Below, in pieces: positions 25,710 to 35,214 of a stretch of DNA of 64,000 bases; the stretch's first letter is position 1, and each line of letters starts with the position of its first letter. The notes beneath the pieces were generated by a model. The model was not told the DNA's origin. It made no database searches and was given only the letters and a program-made list of their open reading frames with translations. The DNA comes from Actinomadura montaniterrae (GTDB lineage: Bacteria; Actinomycetota; Actinomycetes; Streptosporangiales; Streptosporangiaceae). The position numbers and the translations under genes are program-made. Where the stretch lies: contig NZ_WBMR01000010.1 of the NCBI RefSeq assembly GCF_008923365.1, positions 1 through 64,000 on the forward strand, written 5' to 3'.

Positions 25710-27689
25710 CTTCGCCCCGGGGGATCGCGTTGGTCACCGTCAGAATGCCGATCGTAGTCAATTTGGCTACGGAGCGTTGACCATTGCTCGCACTCGACTC
25801 ACCGATCGTCCGGTCACCACACCAGCGAAATGTGCTGCACATCCATAATCGTCCGGATATAACCAGCGTCATCGGGCGTCCCGAGCGCAGCCACACTTGA
25901 CCAACGCGAAGGTTCACGCATGCGAACCGGAAAGTAAGGTTCCCCGACCCCGCCCCAAGACATTAACCTCAAAAACCCTAGAACCCGGGTACATCCGTCT
26001 AAAGCTGCAAAGGTCATAGAAGCAAACAAGACCGAACAACGCTGACGTTCCGCCCTGGCCTCCGTGCCAATCCCGGTGGCGCGTCGCGAAGCATCCACCT
26101 GACCAGCGATTCCCCTCCAACCACCTGCAGCCAAACCCCAGTCGGCCAGCATCCTGCTGGGCCTCAGCATCCTGCAGGCGTGTGCCGCGAACACAACACA
26201 TGGCGTCGCATCCGACCGGCGCTTCACAAACCCACCACCTCGAGCCTGCATCACGGACGCCCCAACCTCGTGAGCAAGCGCGGGACACAAACGCGGCGAG
26301 CATCCACCACGTGCGCTCTACGCAATGGACGCGCGGGCCCACCGCCCTGCGCCGAGGGCGGGCACTAAAGGCGCCCCGCGCCCCAGAGCCACGAGTGAGC
26401 GCCAAAGGCGGATCGCGCCGTGAGTGGCACTAGGCGTGTTATCCGCCGCAGGCGCCCTGCGCCGACATGTTGGCCCTGCGCCGATTGCCGGCCCTGCGCC
26501 GACATGCCTTACGCGGGCGCCCGGGCTGGACGTGCGGGAGGTGCGGCGCGCGGTCGCGACGCTGTCGAGCGTGGTGGGGGTGCGGCCGACGGTGGCGGAG
26601 TTGCGGCAGGCGGTGCGGGCGACAGGGCTTTCGGTCAGATGTGCCCTATTGGCGCGTTTGTCAGACATGGAGCCCGGTATGCCTTGCGCCATGCGTCCGC
26701 AGCATGCGCCTTAGTAGCGCATGCGTCGGCGCACCTGCGCCGAAAGAACCCCGAGGGGATTGGGTTGCCGTGTGTCGTGAGCGCCATGCGCGGCGCGGGT
26801 CGGGGCATGGGTGTGGACGAACGTGGTCCGTGCCGTGGGCGGGCGCTGAAGGTGTCGCGCTGCGGGAAGGCGCCGTGCGTGCTTTTGCGGTGGGTGCCAA
26901 CGGATATGCCTTACGCCCGGGGACGCCTTGCCTTGAAAGCACCCGCCGTGCGTGCCTTGCTAGGGCGGGGCCGGGCGCGTCAGGTGCCATGAGTACTCGG
27001 TTGCTTGCGTATTAGGCCATGGGCGCCGGACGTGTTCTGTCACGCGGGCAGGCGCAAGAGGCGTCTCGTGCTGCGTGTGCTGGCGGCGCCCTTCACTGTG
27101 GGCGCCCGCCGAGATGAATTATTGGGTGTGCGGTGGATGTGCCATGCGCCGTGAGCACCCTGCGGGGCATGGGTTGGCGCGTGGGGCAGCATTGGACGTG
27201 CTCTGCGTTGTGGGCGGGCGCCGGTGGCGGCTCAGACCGTGCGCGGGTGTCCTACTGGGGCGGGGCCGGCGCGTCTGACGTCGTGGGCGGCCTGTCGCGT
27301 GCGCATTGGGGGCGTGGTTCGTCCGGCGTCGTCGCCTCCATTGGGTGGGCCGTATGCGGTGGGAGGACGCCAGTTGCAGTGTGCCGTTAGCGTCCGGTGG
27401 GGGCGTACTGGGGCGTGGGTCGGTTGTGCGTCGCCTGGTGTTGAAGGTGCCTCGTGTCGTCCGTCGGTGCGGTGTGGTGGGTGGGTTCTCTGTGGGGCCC
27501 CGTTGGAGGTGGCTTGTGTGGACGGGGGGCTGGAAGGTGGGGGAGGGCAGGTATGCGCGTTTCTTCTTGGTGGCGGAACCGGTGTTGGACGGGGTGCGGC
27601 TTGCGGGGGCGGGGCGGGGATGGAGTGGCGGGTAGCGCTGCCAGGAACGTGTTTGGGGTTGCTGCTATCGGTGGAGGCGCTGTGAGGGG
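25710..27689. other. 2-kb gene desert with decayed repeats
   Basis: No credible gene on either strand. The left part (about 25850-26320) is visibly less GC-rich than its surroundings. The right part has strong G and T enrichment on the top strand and repeated words: three near-tandem GCCCTGCGCCGA units at 26454-26508; ATGCCTTACGC-like words near 26504, 26678 and 26905; and GGGCGGGGCCGG blocks near 26960 and 27255. G-rich runs around 27520-27550 could form quadruplexes. It has the look of a degenerating repeat region. Confidence 0.65.
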
Positions 27690-28634
27690 TTAGGCGGCTT
27701 GGGGGGTTGGGGCGGGGGAGTGGAGGACGTCGTACATGCCGAGGGGGAGCGTGTCTCCGTAGAGCCAGTCGTTGACGCTGCCGGGGAGGTCGTCGGGCGG
27801 GGCCACGGCGAGGAGGCGAGGAGTGAGGAAGGTCAGGCGGACCTGGAACGGGGACGGGGGAGCGAGGTGGGTGCGGCGGCCGCCCCAGAAGGCGTTGAAG
27901 TCGGCCTCGGCGAGCGGGAGGTCGGCGTCGATCTCGCGGGTGCGGTCGGCGGGGCCGGTGGACAGCCACGACCAGTGGTCGGTCAGGAGGCGGCGGGCGG
28001 CGGTGCGCAGGACGTTCAGGGCGGCCAGGTCGTGCGGGCAGGCGACGTCGGTGATCTGCAGTTCGGGCAGGCCGAAGCGGCGCAGGCCGCGGGTGCGCAG
28101 GCGGACGCAGGAGCAGCCGTTCACGCCTTCGGGATCGCGGTCGGGATCGGGGGCGGTGCAGCGGCCGTTGGCACGGAAGGGCGGCAATATGTCGCCGATC
28201 CATTGATCGGCCAGGACGAAGCGGGTCCGTTCCTCGGTGGGCGGGGTCAGGACGTGGCCGGTGACGAGGTCGGCGGGGACGCCGCCGAGAGCGGCGGACA
28301 GGTGGAAGGCGGCGGCGCGGGCGACCTGGACGGCGCGGGGCTGGTCGGTGATCGGGGCGCAGGCGGTGACGACCGCGAACTCGGGGGCGTCCTGGAACGC
28401 GCGTTCGCGGCGGCGGTCCTCGGCGCGGGGGGCCTTGATGCCGCGCGGGTCCCAGCGGAGGGTCGTGAGGTCCTCGCGGTCGACCTCCAGGTGGGGTGAT
28501 CCGAGGCGGCCGGCGATGTGCGCGGCGTAGGGGCCTGCCGCGTCGCGGAGCAGGCCGGTGAGGTCGTGCGGGACGTGTTCGGCCGCCACGGCGAACCGGG
28601 TGGTCGTGGTGGCCGGGACAGGGAAGGCGATCAT
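27690..28634 (-). CDS. Unrecognised protein with conserved Cys/His positions, paralog of 16875-17777
   Basis: 314 residues. Shared with the paralog are TTTTRFAVAAEHVPHDL, FVLADQWIGDILPPFRANGR, NGCSCV, TRGLRRFGLPELQITDVACP with following HDLAALN, ADFNAFWGGR and DLPGSVNDWLY. The Cys-x-Cys and Cys-x-His pairs suggest a metal site. The ATG at 28634 has AGGAG upstream. The composite TTGTCCACA element lies 63 bp upstream. The 3' end abuts the repeat-rich desert. Function unknown. Confidence 0.75.
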   Translation of the reverse strand: MIAFPVPATTTTRFAVAAEHVPHDLTGLLRDAAGPYAAHIAGRLGSPHLEVDREDLTTLRWDPRGIKAPRAEDRRRERAFQDAPEFAVVTACAPITDQPRAVQVARAAAFHLSAALGGVPADLVTGHVLTPPTEERTRFVLADQWIGDILPPFRANGRCTAPDPDRDPEGVNGCSCVRLRTRGLRRFGLPELQITDVACPHDLAALNVLRTAARRLLTDHWSWLSTGPADRTREIDADLPLAEADFNAFWGGRRTHLAPPSPFQVRLTFLTPRLLAVAPPDDLPGSVNDWLYGDTLPLGMYDVLHSPAPTPQAA

Positions 28635-29004
28635 GGTTTCTCCTCGCTGGAGGGGGCCGACGCCGACCAGCCTGCGGCCGCGGCGGAACAGACGGAAGCA
28701 GAACAGCGTTCTGTGGACAACCAGGTCAACGCATGGACAGCGCGGCGTAAAATCGGTTCTCTGCGGCCATCGTCGACCGCCGAATCGTGATCCGGTGGGG
28801 TTGCCGCGGCCGGGTGCGCCTCGCAGGCCCCTGCCGCGAGGGCCGCCGCGATGGAGCGGATCCTCGACCGACTGGCGGGAATCGCCGGACGCCCGATGCA
28901 ACGTTGGGTAAAATCACCATCACTCGCAGTTATGATCTTCCTTTCGCGCCGCCGGCCGGGGACCCGGGGCGCGGGATCACTCTCGATATCGAAAGGCGAA
29001 CGGC
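28635..29004. other. Divergent promoter region
   Basis: 370 bp between the Cys-motif gene and the glutamine amidotransferase gene. It holds the TTGTCCACA composite element (28698-28720), TAAAAT hexamers at 28748 and 28909, and TATGAT at 28931-28936, a likely -10 for the plus-strand gene. No coding sequence recognised. Confidence 0.5.
28698..28720 (-). promoter_or_regulatory. TTGTCCACA composite element upstream of the 27690-28634 gene
   Basis: On the minus strand it reads TTGTCCACAGAAC, GCT, GTTCTGC. CAGAAC-N3-GTTCTG is a perfect inverted repeat here, and the first nine bases equal the Streptomyces-type DnaA box. Confidence 0.65.
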
Positions 29005-29967
29005 ATGTGCCGACTGTTCGGGATGAGCACGGGCGGGCCCCGCGTGAGGGCGGCTCATTGGCTGCTGGACGCGCCGTCCAGCCTGCGGGCGCAGAGCCAC
29101 CGGATGCCGCACGGCGCGGGTCTCGGCTGGTTCTCCCTCGGCGGTGAGCCCGTCCGCGACCGGGCGCCGCTGGCCGCCTTCGAGAACGCCGACTTCGACC
29201 TGCACGCCCGCAACGTCCCGTCGCACACGTTCGTCTCCCACGTGCGCGACGCCTCGGTCGGCGGCCTCACCGTGCACAACTGCCACCCGTTCGTCATGAA
29301 CGACCGCCTGTTCGCGCACAACGGCGTGGTGAAGGGGCTCGACACGCTCCGGACGTGGTTGACCGACGTCGAGCGCGCGCACGTCGCGGGCGAGACCGAC
29401 TCGGAGCTGGTGTTCGCCTTCGTGACCGCGGAGATCCGGCGGCGCGGCGACACGACCGAGGGGATCATCGAGGCGGTGCGGCGGATCGGGACCGAACTGC
29501 CGGTGTTCGCCGTCAACCTGCTGATCGCCGAGGCCGGGCGGCTGTGGGCGCTGCGCTACCCGGAGAGCAACGAGCTGTGGGTGCTGTCGCCCGGCAAGGG
29601 CGGCACGAGCGGGCCCGAGGACGCCGCGGTGCCCGCCGTGGTGATCGCGAGCGAGCCGATGGACGACCGGCCGGGATGGCGGCTGCTGGAGCCCGGTGAG
29701 CTGCTCGTCGTGGACGGGCTGGCCGAGACGTCGCTGTTCCCGTTCGAGCCGCCCCGGTATCCGCTGCGCCGTTCCGACCTGTCGGCGCGGGAGGCCGCGT
29801 CGCAGCAGACGGCCGTCCCAAGCGAGGCCGTCCAGGGCGTGAAGGTCGCCTCGCTGCGGGGCGCGGCGGCGGGCGGGGGAGCGCAGGCGGTTCCGGTCCG
29901 AGGCCCGCTCACGCCGCTGATCCTGCGGAACGCCCAGCCGAAGGCCGTCCAGGGGCCGTCTGTCTAG
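29005..29967 (+). CDS. Class II glutamine amidotransferase (EgtC/YafJ-like)
   Basis: 320 residues. Cys2 is the N-terminal nucleophile (MCRLFGMSTG) after Met removal. Family blocks are HRMPHGAGLGWFSLGGEPV, SHVRDASVGGLTVHNCHPFV, RLFAHNGVVKGL and GETDSELVFAFV. Such single-domain Ntn hydrolases release ammonia from glutamine or hydrolyse gamma-glutamyl bonds (for example EgtC in ergothioneine synthesis). No egt genes are adjacent. The C-terminal 70 residues are low-complexity. GAAAGGCGAAC precedes the ATG. Confidence 0.9.
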   Translation: MCRLFGMSTGGPRVRAAHWLLDAPSSLRAQSHRMPHGAGLGWFSLGGEPVRDRAPLAAFENADFDLHARNVPSHTFVSHVRDASVGGLTVHNCHPFVMNDRLFAHNGVVKGLDTLRTWLTDVERAHVAGETDSELVFAFVTAEIRRRGDTTEGIIEAVRRIGTELPVFAVNLLIAEAGRLWALRYPESNELWVLSPGKGGTSGPEDAAVPAVVIASEPMDDRPGWRLLEPGELLVVDGLAETSLFPFEPPRYPLRRSDLSAREAASQQTAVPSEAVQGVKVASLRGAAAGGGAQAVPVRGPLTPLILRNAQPKAVQGPSV

Positions 29968-30133
29968 TTCCGACACGCCGTTGACCACGGAAAAGACCAG
30001 CTTCGGCCGATTTAGTGCGGATTGGCGCCGCATCAGGGGCGGATTCAGGGGGAATGTGTACGTTGGGTAGATCAACACTGCTGTGAGCTGCGGGGACGGT
30101 CCCGCGGCCCAGCTCTGGGAACAGGAGGTCCCC

Positions 30134-30346
30134 GTGACCCGAACGCTGTCGAGGGGCACCCGCGTCACCGGTGCCGAACGCACGCAGCTCGCCGCGGAGC
30201 TCGCACCCCGCTACGCGGGCGGCGAGAGCATCCGCGACCTGGCCGCCGAGACGGGCCGGTCGTACGGGTTCATCTACAACGTCCTGAAGGAGGCCGGCGT
30301 CCCGCTGCGCGGCCGCGGCGGCAACACCCGGCGCAAGAAGGACTGA
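30134..30346 (+). CDS. Small HTH protein of actinobacteria (HTH_58-like)
   Basis: 70 residues. A single helix-turn-helix, LAPRYAGGESIRDLAAETGR and SYGFIYNVLKEAGVPLRGRG, ends in a basic tail NTRRKKD. Nearly invariant relatives occur across actinobacteria as short stand-alone DNA-binding proteins of unknown target. The GTG at 30134 follows AGGAGG with 6-nt spacing, which decides the start over an upstream extension. Confidence 0.8.
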   Translation: MTRTLSRGTRVTGAERTQLAAELAPRYAGGESIRDLAAETGRSYGFIYNVLKEAGVPLRGRGGNTRRKKD

Positions 30347-30410
30347 CCCCGCTCCCGACGCAGACCCGCAGCCGAGAACGCACAGAAGGAAGCAGGAACC
30401 ATGGCCGGAC

Positions 30411-30434
30411 GTCCCCCTCGCCCCCCGGGGGGAC
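30411..30434. terminator. GC-rich inverted repeat between convergent genes
   Basis: GTCCCCC...GGGGGAC with a CCCCCCGGGGGG palindrome at its centre, between the HTH gene and the convergent DUF2786 gene. No T tract; a weak terminator candidate. Confidence 0.35.
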
Positions 30435-30442
30435 CCCGCGCG

Positions 30443-31816
30443 CTAGGACCGGCGGGCCGCCCCGGAGACCTCGGAGCGCCCGTTCAGGCTGGCGAGATCG
30501 GCCGCCGCGCGGCCGGCGACCCAGCCCTCGTAGTTGGACACCGACCCCGCCCGGCCCTTGGCCAGGTTGGGGAACATCGCATCGACGGCCTTCTCCACGG
30601 CCAGGTCGCGCGCGGCTAGGACGGGAAGCAGATCCTTCCCGCCGGCGTCCGCGGCCGCCCGGTTCGCCGCCTCACCGGCCGCGTCCCGCAGGCGCTCCCC
30701 GATGCGCGCCGCGTAGGCGTTGAGGAAGGCGTGGCGGAACGACCGCGTCCGTGACCGCCCGCGCGCGTCGCGGCGAGGCCCGGCGTGCACCATCGCCGCC
30801 GTCGCCTGGACGAGCAGCGACGTGAAGAGCATCTCCACCGCCGCGAGGTCGGCGGGGAACCCGAGGACCGTGGAGAACCCCAGTTCCCTGTGCCAGACGG
30901 CACGGCACCGGTTGGCGTCCGCCACCACGGTGAGCAGTACGGCCTTCGGCGCGTCGTAGGGGTTGTCCACCGCGACGCGGCGGCCCGCGGGGGCGCCCAG
31001 ATCGCCGGTCTCGGCGGCCAGCAGTGCGTGGTCGATGCTGTGCCGCGCTATGAGTTCCTGGGCGCGCGCGCTGAGCGCCTCGGCCTCCTCCGGGAACTCG
31101 GTCGACTCCGCCTTCGCGAGCAGGGCGCGGACCTTGCCGAGCATCCGCTGGTCGACGCCCTCGAACCCGTCCCGGACGGGCGTCTCGCGCAGCGGCGTTC
31201 CCGGGGGCGGGCCGATGCTCGCGAGCCTCGGCAGGCCCTCCAGCAGGTGGACGAGTTCGGCGCCGCAGGCGACGAACCCGGCCCGGTCGGTCCCTTCGCG
31301 GTCGCACCAGGCGTCCGGGTGCTCGTCGTCGTCCTCCCACCAGACCTCGGCGCCGACGAGGGCGAGCTGCTCGCGCCATTGCGCGGCCACGGTCGCGGCG
31401 GAGTAGGCGCGCATCTCGGCGGCGATCGCGTCGGCGGCGAGGCGGCCGTGCCTGGGACCGCGGCGGCGGGCGGCGTACCGGACGACGTCGGCGGGCTGCC
31501 AGCCGCGTTCCCACGCGAGGGTGACGCCGCGCCGCAGCCGGGCGGCGAGGCATCGTCCGGTGACGAGCGTCCAGCCGGGCACGTCCGGGCGGTCCGCCAG
31601 TTCGGCCACGAGGAGCCGGAACGCCGCGTCGTCGCCGCGTGCCAGCGCGCGGACGGTCTCGGTCATCAGCTCCTCGGCCTCGTCCGGGAGCGACGGCCCG
31701 GGGCCGCAGGGGCCCGCATCGGAAGAGGATGAGGATTCAGCCTGCCGTGGCCGCCACCACGCCTTCCGCACCGCCACTCCCGTCGTCCGAGGCTCCGTCA
31801 CCTGACCACGAGGCAT
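30443..31816 (-). CDS. DUF2786 domain protein
   Basis: About 457 residues. The DUF2786 signature is RMLGKVRALLAKAESTEFPE and following EAEALSARAQELIARHSID, near residues 215-260. It is preceded by a helical N-terminal domain (ETVRALARGDDAAFRLLVAE) and followed by a conserved domain with NPYDAPKAVLLTVVADANRC and SLLVQATAAMVHAG, typical of longer actinobacterial members. Function of the family is unknown, though some members occur in phages and plasmids. Start codons at 31801 (GTG), 31816 (ATG) and 31828 (ATG) are all possible; 31816 is a compromise. Confidence 0.82.
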   Translation of the reverse strand: MPRGQVTEPRTTGVAVRKAWWRPRQAESSSSSDAGPCGPGPSLPDEAEELMTETVRALARGDDAAFRLLVAELADRPDVPGWTLVTGRCLAARLRRGVTLAWERGWQPADVVRYAARRRGPRHGRLAADAIAAEMRAYSAATVAAQWREQLALVGAEVWWEDDDEHPDAWCDREGTDRAGFVACGAELVHLLEGLPRLASIGPPPGTPLRETPVRDGFEGVDQRMLGKVRALLAKAESTEFPEEAEALSARAQELIARHSIDHALLAAETGDLGAPAGRRVAVDNPYDAPKAVLLTVVADANRCRAVWHRELGFSTVLGFPADLAAVEMLFTSLLVQATAAMVHAGPRRDARGRSRTRSFRHAFLNAYAARIGERLRDAAGEAANRAAADAGGKDLLPVLAARDLAVEKAVDAMFPNLAKGRAGSVSNYEGWVAGRAAADLASLNGRSEVSGAARRS

Positions 31817-31923
31817 ACTGCCACGCATGGCCGGGTGCCCGGGCGCGGACATCCGTGCGAAACGGAGATTTCACCGCTGATGCACCGCGCCTGCACCGCG
31901 CCTGAACTGTGCCGGCGCGGGGG

Positions 31924-32193
31924 CTACCGGCTGAGGTCCTCGCCGCGCATCTCCTCGACCACCACGCTCTGGTAGGCGCGGGTGGTGTCGGGCACATAGC
32001 TGAGCCGTGCGAGCGCCTTGCCGTCGTGGTCCCTGATCTCGAAGTGGTAGCCCTCGGCGATGTCGCCGACGTGCGCCACGGCCTGGTCGTGGCGGAGGCG
32101 GCACATGGTGTCGACCTTCTCCAGCGCGACCTTCAGGCTGCCCGCGTCGCTGATGAGCCGTGCCGGCTCACTCGTCTCCCAGATCTCGAACAT
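31924..32193 (-). CDS. Small hypothetical protein
   Basis: 89 residues, starting MFEIWETSEPARLISDAGSL, with HVGDIAEGYHFEIRDHDGKA in the middle. The pattern looks like a compact alpha/beta protein with no cysteines and no membrane segment. Codon use is normal for the window. I recognise no family. The upstream frame extends beyond 32193 without a better start. Confidence 0.55.
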   Translation of the reverse strand: MFEIWETSEPARLISDAGSLKVALEKVDTMCRLRHDQAVAHVGDIAEGYHFEIRDHDGKALARLSYVPDTTRAYQSVVVEEMRGEDLSR

Positions 32194-32434
32194 GGTCGCG
32201 TCCTGTCGGCGGTGGGTCGGAAGGAACGGGCGGGGCATTCCAGGCATCAGGGGACAGCTTGCGCTGATTTGATGGATCTTTCAATCAGTACAGGTCTCGG
32301 ATTGATCACTATTAGACACCGCGTACGGGCATAGCGTCATGTTCGCACGTGAGGCGAGTGAGCGCTTCCCGGTTCGCGGACCGCTCGGTAGGGTCGGACA
32401 CGCAGAACCGAATCTGATTCGGAAGGGGTCGGAG

Positions 32435-33958
32435 TTGGACTACCGCGTCGTGTCCATCGTCCGCGACCATGCCCGGGACCGGGGCGACGCCCCCGCGATC
32501 ACGGGCGACGGCCGGACGATCAGCTACGCCGAGCTGGACGAGCGCTCCAGCCGGGCCGCCCGCGCGCTCCTGGCCGCCGGGCTCGGCGCCGGGTCGCGCG
32601 TCGCCTACGTGGGCAAGAACGCGCCCGAGTTCTTCGACCTGCTGTTCGGCGCCGCGAAGATCGGGGCGGTGGCGGCGCCGGTGAACTGGCGGCTGACCCC
32701 CGCCGAGATCGCCGCGATCGTCGCGGACGCGCAGGCCCCGGTGACCGTGCTGGACGCCGAGTTCGCCGGGCTCGCCGCGGCGCTCCCCGGCCGGACCGTG
32801 GTGACCGGCGAGGACTTCGAGGCGTGGCTGGCGGGGCAGCCCGCGGACGACCCCGGGTTCGTCGGCGAGCCCGGCGACGTCGTCGTGCAGCTCTACACCT
32901 CCGGCACGACCGGCGTGCCGAAGGGCGTGCAGCTCAGCAACGCCAACTTCGAGGTCGGCGAGCGGATGGCGCGGCGCTGGCGGCTGGACGGGTCGTCGGT
33001 GAGCCTGGTGCCGATGCCGCTGTTCCACATCGGCGGGACGGGCTGGGCGCTGGCCGGGCTGTACGCCGGCTGCCGGCAGGTCCTGGTCCGCGACATCGAC
33101 CCGGTCGCGCTGGTCGACACGTTCGAGCGGGAGCGGATCACCAACGCGTTCATCGTCCCGGCGGTCCTGCAGTTCATGTGCCAGGTGCCGGGCGCGGCGG
33201 AGCGGGACTACTCGGCGCTGCGGGCGATCACCTACGGGGCGTCGCCGATCACCAGCGAGGTGCTGCGGCGCTCGCTGGAGACGTTCAAGGCCCCGCTGTT
33301 CCAGCTGTACGGGATGACCGAGACGACCGGCGCCATCGTCCAGCTGGAGCCCGAGGACCACGACCCGGACGGCCCGCGCGCACACCTGATGCGCTCGGCC
33401 GGACGGCCCTACGCCTGGGTCGAGGTCAAGATCGTCGAGCCGGGCGGGGACGCGGAACGCGCGCCGGGGGAGGTCGGCGAGGTGCTGATCCGGTCGTCGC
33501 AGAACACGCCCGGCTACTGGAACCGGCCGGAGGAGACGGCCCGGCTGCTGGCCGGGGACGGCTGGCTGCGCACCGGCGACGCCGGCTACGTCGACGCCGA
33601 GGGCTACCTGTTCCTCACCGACCGGATCAAGGACATGATCGTCACGGGTGCGGAGAACGTGTACCCGATCGAGGTCGAGGAGGTCCTCGCGGCGCATCCC
33701 GGGATCGCCGACGTCGCGGTCATCGGCGTGCCCGACGAGCGGTGGGGCGAGACCGTGAAGGCCGTCGTCGTCCCCGCGCCCGGCGCCGTGCTCACCGAGG
33801 ACGAGGTGATCGGCTACGCCCGCGAGCGGCTGGCCGGCTTCAAGCGCCCCCGCTCGGTCGACTTCGTGGACGCGCTGCCCCGCAACCCCAGCGGCAAGAT
33901 CCTCAAGAAGGACCTGCGGGCGCCGTACTGGGAGGGCCTCGGCCGGACGATCGCCTGA
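32435..33958 (+). CDS. Acyl-CoA synthetase / AMP-dependent ligase (FadD-like)
   Basis: 507 residues, complete ANL-superfamily enzyme. P-loop VVQLYTSGTTGVPKGVQLS, A5 motif LYGMTETTG, A7 GWLRTGDAGYVDAEGY, hinge DRIKDMIVTGAENVYPIEVE, and catalytic Lys in NPSGKILKKDL near the C-terminus. It activates a carboxylic acid to the acyl-AMP and then the CoA thioester; overall resemblance is to medium/long-chain FadD-type ligases. The TTG at 32435 is supported by GGAAGGGG 8-14 nt upstream. Monocistronic between two minus-strand genes. Confidence 0.93.
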   Translation: MDYRVVSIVRDHARDRGDAPAITGDGRTISYAELDERSSRAARALLAAGLGAGSRVAYVGKNAPEFFDLLFGAAKIGAVAAPVNWRLTPAEIAAIVADAQAPVTVLDAEFAGLAAALPGRTVVTGEDFEAWLAGQPADDPGFVGEPGDVVVQLYTSGTTGVPKGVQLSNANFEVGERMARRWRLDGSSVSLVPMPLFHIGGTGWALAGLYAGCRQVLVRDIDPVALVDTFERERITNAFIVPAVLQFMCQVPGAAERDYSALRAITYGASPITSEVLRRSLETFKAPLFQLYGMTETTGAIVQLEPEDHDPDGPRAHLMRSAGRPYAWVEVKIVEPGGDAERAPGEVGEVLIRSSQNTPGYWNRPEETARLLAGDGWLRTGDAGYVDAEGYLFLTDRIKDMIVTGAENVYPIEVEEVLAAHPGIADVAVIGVPDERWGETVKAVVVPAPGAVLTEDEVIGYARERLAGFKRPRSVDFVDALPRNPSGKILKKDLRAPYWEGLGRTIA

Positions 33959-33993
33959 CCCCCGGCTGACGCCGCCTAGCCACCGCCGGGGCG

Positions 33994-35091
33994 TCAGTCC
34001 TCGGCGACGGTGACGACGGTGTCCTTGGCGTCGGGCTCGGCGAAGCGCAGCAGGGCCTCGCCCTCGGCGGCGAGCTCGTCGAGGGCGGCCCGCGGGAGGG
34101 GTTCGAAGGGCCGCAGCCGCAGGGTGGCGACCTTGCGCTTGTACTCGGTCTCCCAGACGCCGCGGGCGAACCCGTCCCAGAGGAACACGGCCCGGACCCG
34201 GAGGTTCTTCGTGGTCAGCGACGGCCGGTGCGCGTCGGCGATGATCCGCCGGCGGTCCGCGTGCGCGAGGACCAGGCTGTCGAACTCCGGCAGGAAGCGC
34301 GCCGGAGCCGGGACGTCCTCGTCCGGACGGGGCGCGCCGAGCAGGTCGAACAGCTCCCGGCCCTTGTCGTCGGCGAAGACGGCCAGGCGCGGGCGCAGCC
34401 GTTCCAGGGCGTCGCCCGCCGAGCGCAGCCCGGACCAGGTCTGCGCGTCGGCGGCGGACGCGGGGCCGAACGCCTCCAGGTACCTCAGGACGAGGTCGTC
34501 GTCGGCGGCGTCGGCGGACGGCGCGGCGCCGAGCCAGCCCTCGGCCGAGGCGAATTCCGCGGAGCGGGGAAAGCCCCACCGGTCCGCGGTCGGGACCATG
34601 ACCAGCGGCACGCACATCCGCACGGCGTACCCGAGGGCGCGGTCGTTGACGTCCGGGAAACGTTCCTGCAGGAGGGCGCGCACCTCGTTGAACGTGCGGG
34701 GCCGCTCGTCGAGGAGGGAGCGGGCGGCGGGGACGACCTCGTCAAGGTCGAGGCCCTTGGCGCGGTCGCCGAGGACGCGCATCGCCGTGTCCAGCATCGG
34801 CTGCATCGATGTCCGGAACGCGAGGTAGTCGGGCGCGGTCATGAGGTGCAGGGTCGCGCGCATCATGGTCGCGCGGACGAGCGTCCGGTCGTGCAGGGCC
34901 GCGTGGAGGTCGGGCGGCTGGAAGCCCTCCAGCCGCGACCACAGCCCCACGAACGGGGGCTTGGGCTCCTGCGCCTGTATCCCGAACAGTTGCCCGACGG
35001 CTTCGGCGACCGGGACGCGCTCCCGCGAGAGCAGCAGCTGCCGGGCCAGCGTGGCCCTGTTGAGGGCCTGGACGCTGAGAGTGTCCACCAT
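33994..35091 (-). CDS. Winged-helix DNA-binding domain protein (HTH_42/AlkX-like)
   Basis: 365 residues, related to the actinobacterial 'winged helix DNA-binding domain-containing' (YcaQ/AlkX-like, HTH_42) proteins. LNRATLARQLLLSRERVPVA and QLFGIQAQEPKPPFVGLWSR start the protein; RATMMRATLHLMTAPDYLAF and LLDERPRTFNEVRALLQERF carry winged-helix units; LPEFDSLVLAHADRRRII is highly conserved. E. coli YcaQ is an interstrand-crosslink glycosylase; many actinobacterial relatives lack proof of activity. The ATG at 35091 follows GAGAAGG. Confidence 0.85.
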   Translation of the reverse strand: MVDTLSVQALNRATLARQLLLSRERVPVAEAVGQLFGIQAQEPKPPFVGLWSRLEGFQPPDLHAALHDRTLVRATMMRATLHLMTAPDYLAFRTSMQPMLDTAMRVLGDRAKGLDLDEVVPAARSLLDERPRTFNEVRALLQERFPDVNDRALGYAVRMCVPLVMVPTADRWGFPRSAEFASAEGWLGAAPSADAADDDLVLRYLEAFGPASAADAQTWSGLRSAGDALERLRPRLAVFADDKGRELFDLLGAPRPDEDVPAPARFLPEFDSLVLAHADRRRIIADAHRPSLTTKNLRVRAVFLWDGFARGVWETEYKRKVATLRLRPFEPLPRAALDELAAEGEALLRFAEPDAKDTVVTVAED

Positions 35092-35214
35092 CGTGTCCGC
35101 CTTCTCGCCGGGCCCCGGCGGCACCGGGCCCGGTGCGGCGGGGATGGTTCGGGATGGTCAGGGATGTCGACACTACCGACGCCCACCGACGCTCACTGAC
35201 GCCCACCGGCGCCC

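Noticed and set aside
25814..26405. Minus-strand frames in the AT-richer part of the desert
   Set aside because: They are overlapping frames of similar length in two phases with no family resemblance; not enough to call a gene or pseudogene.
27224..27685. Open frame of 153 codons in the gene desert
   Set aside because: Gly/Cys/Trp-rich translation without codon bias, a ribosome-binding site or homology; it is produced by G-rich repeats.
30401..30619. Small frame starting MAGRPPRPPGGP after the HTH gene, with a fair ribosome-binding site
   Set aside because: It reads across the hairpin and antisense into the DUF2786 gene; the codon pattern is that of a shadow frame.
32312..34615. Long open frame on the minus strand (767 codons)
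   Set aside because: It is antisense to the acyl-CoA synthetase and runs into the winged-helix gene; it is an artefact of high third-position GC.
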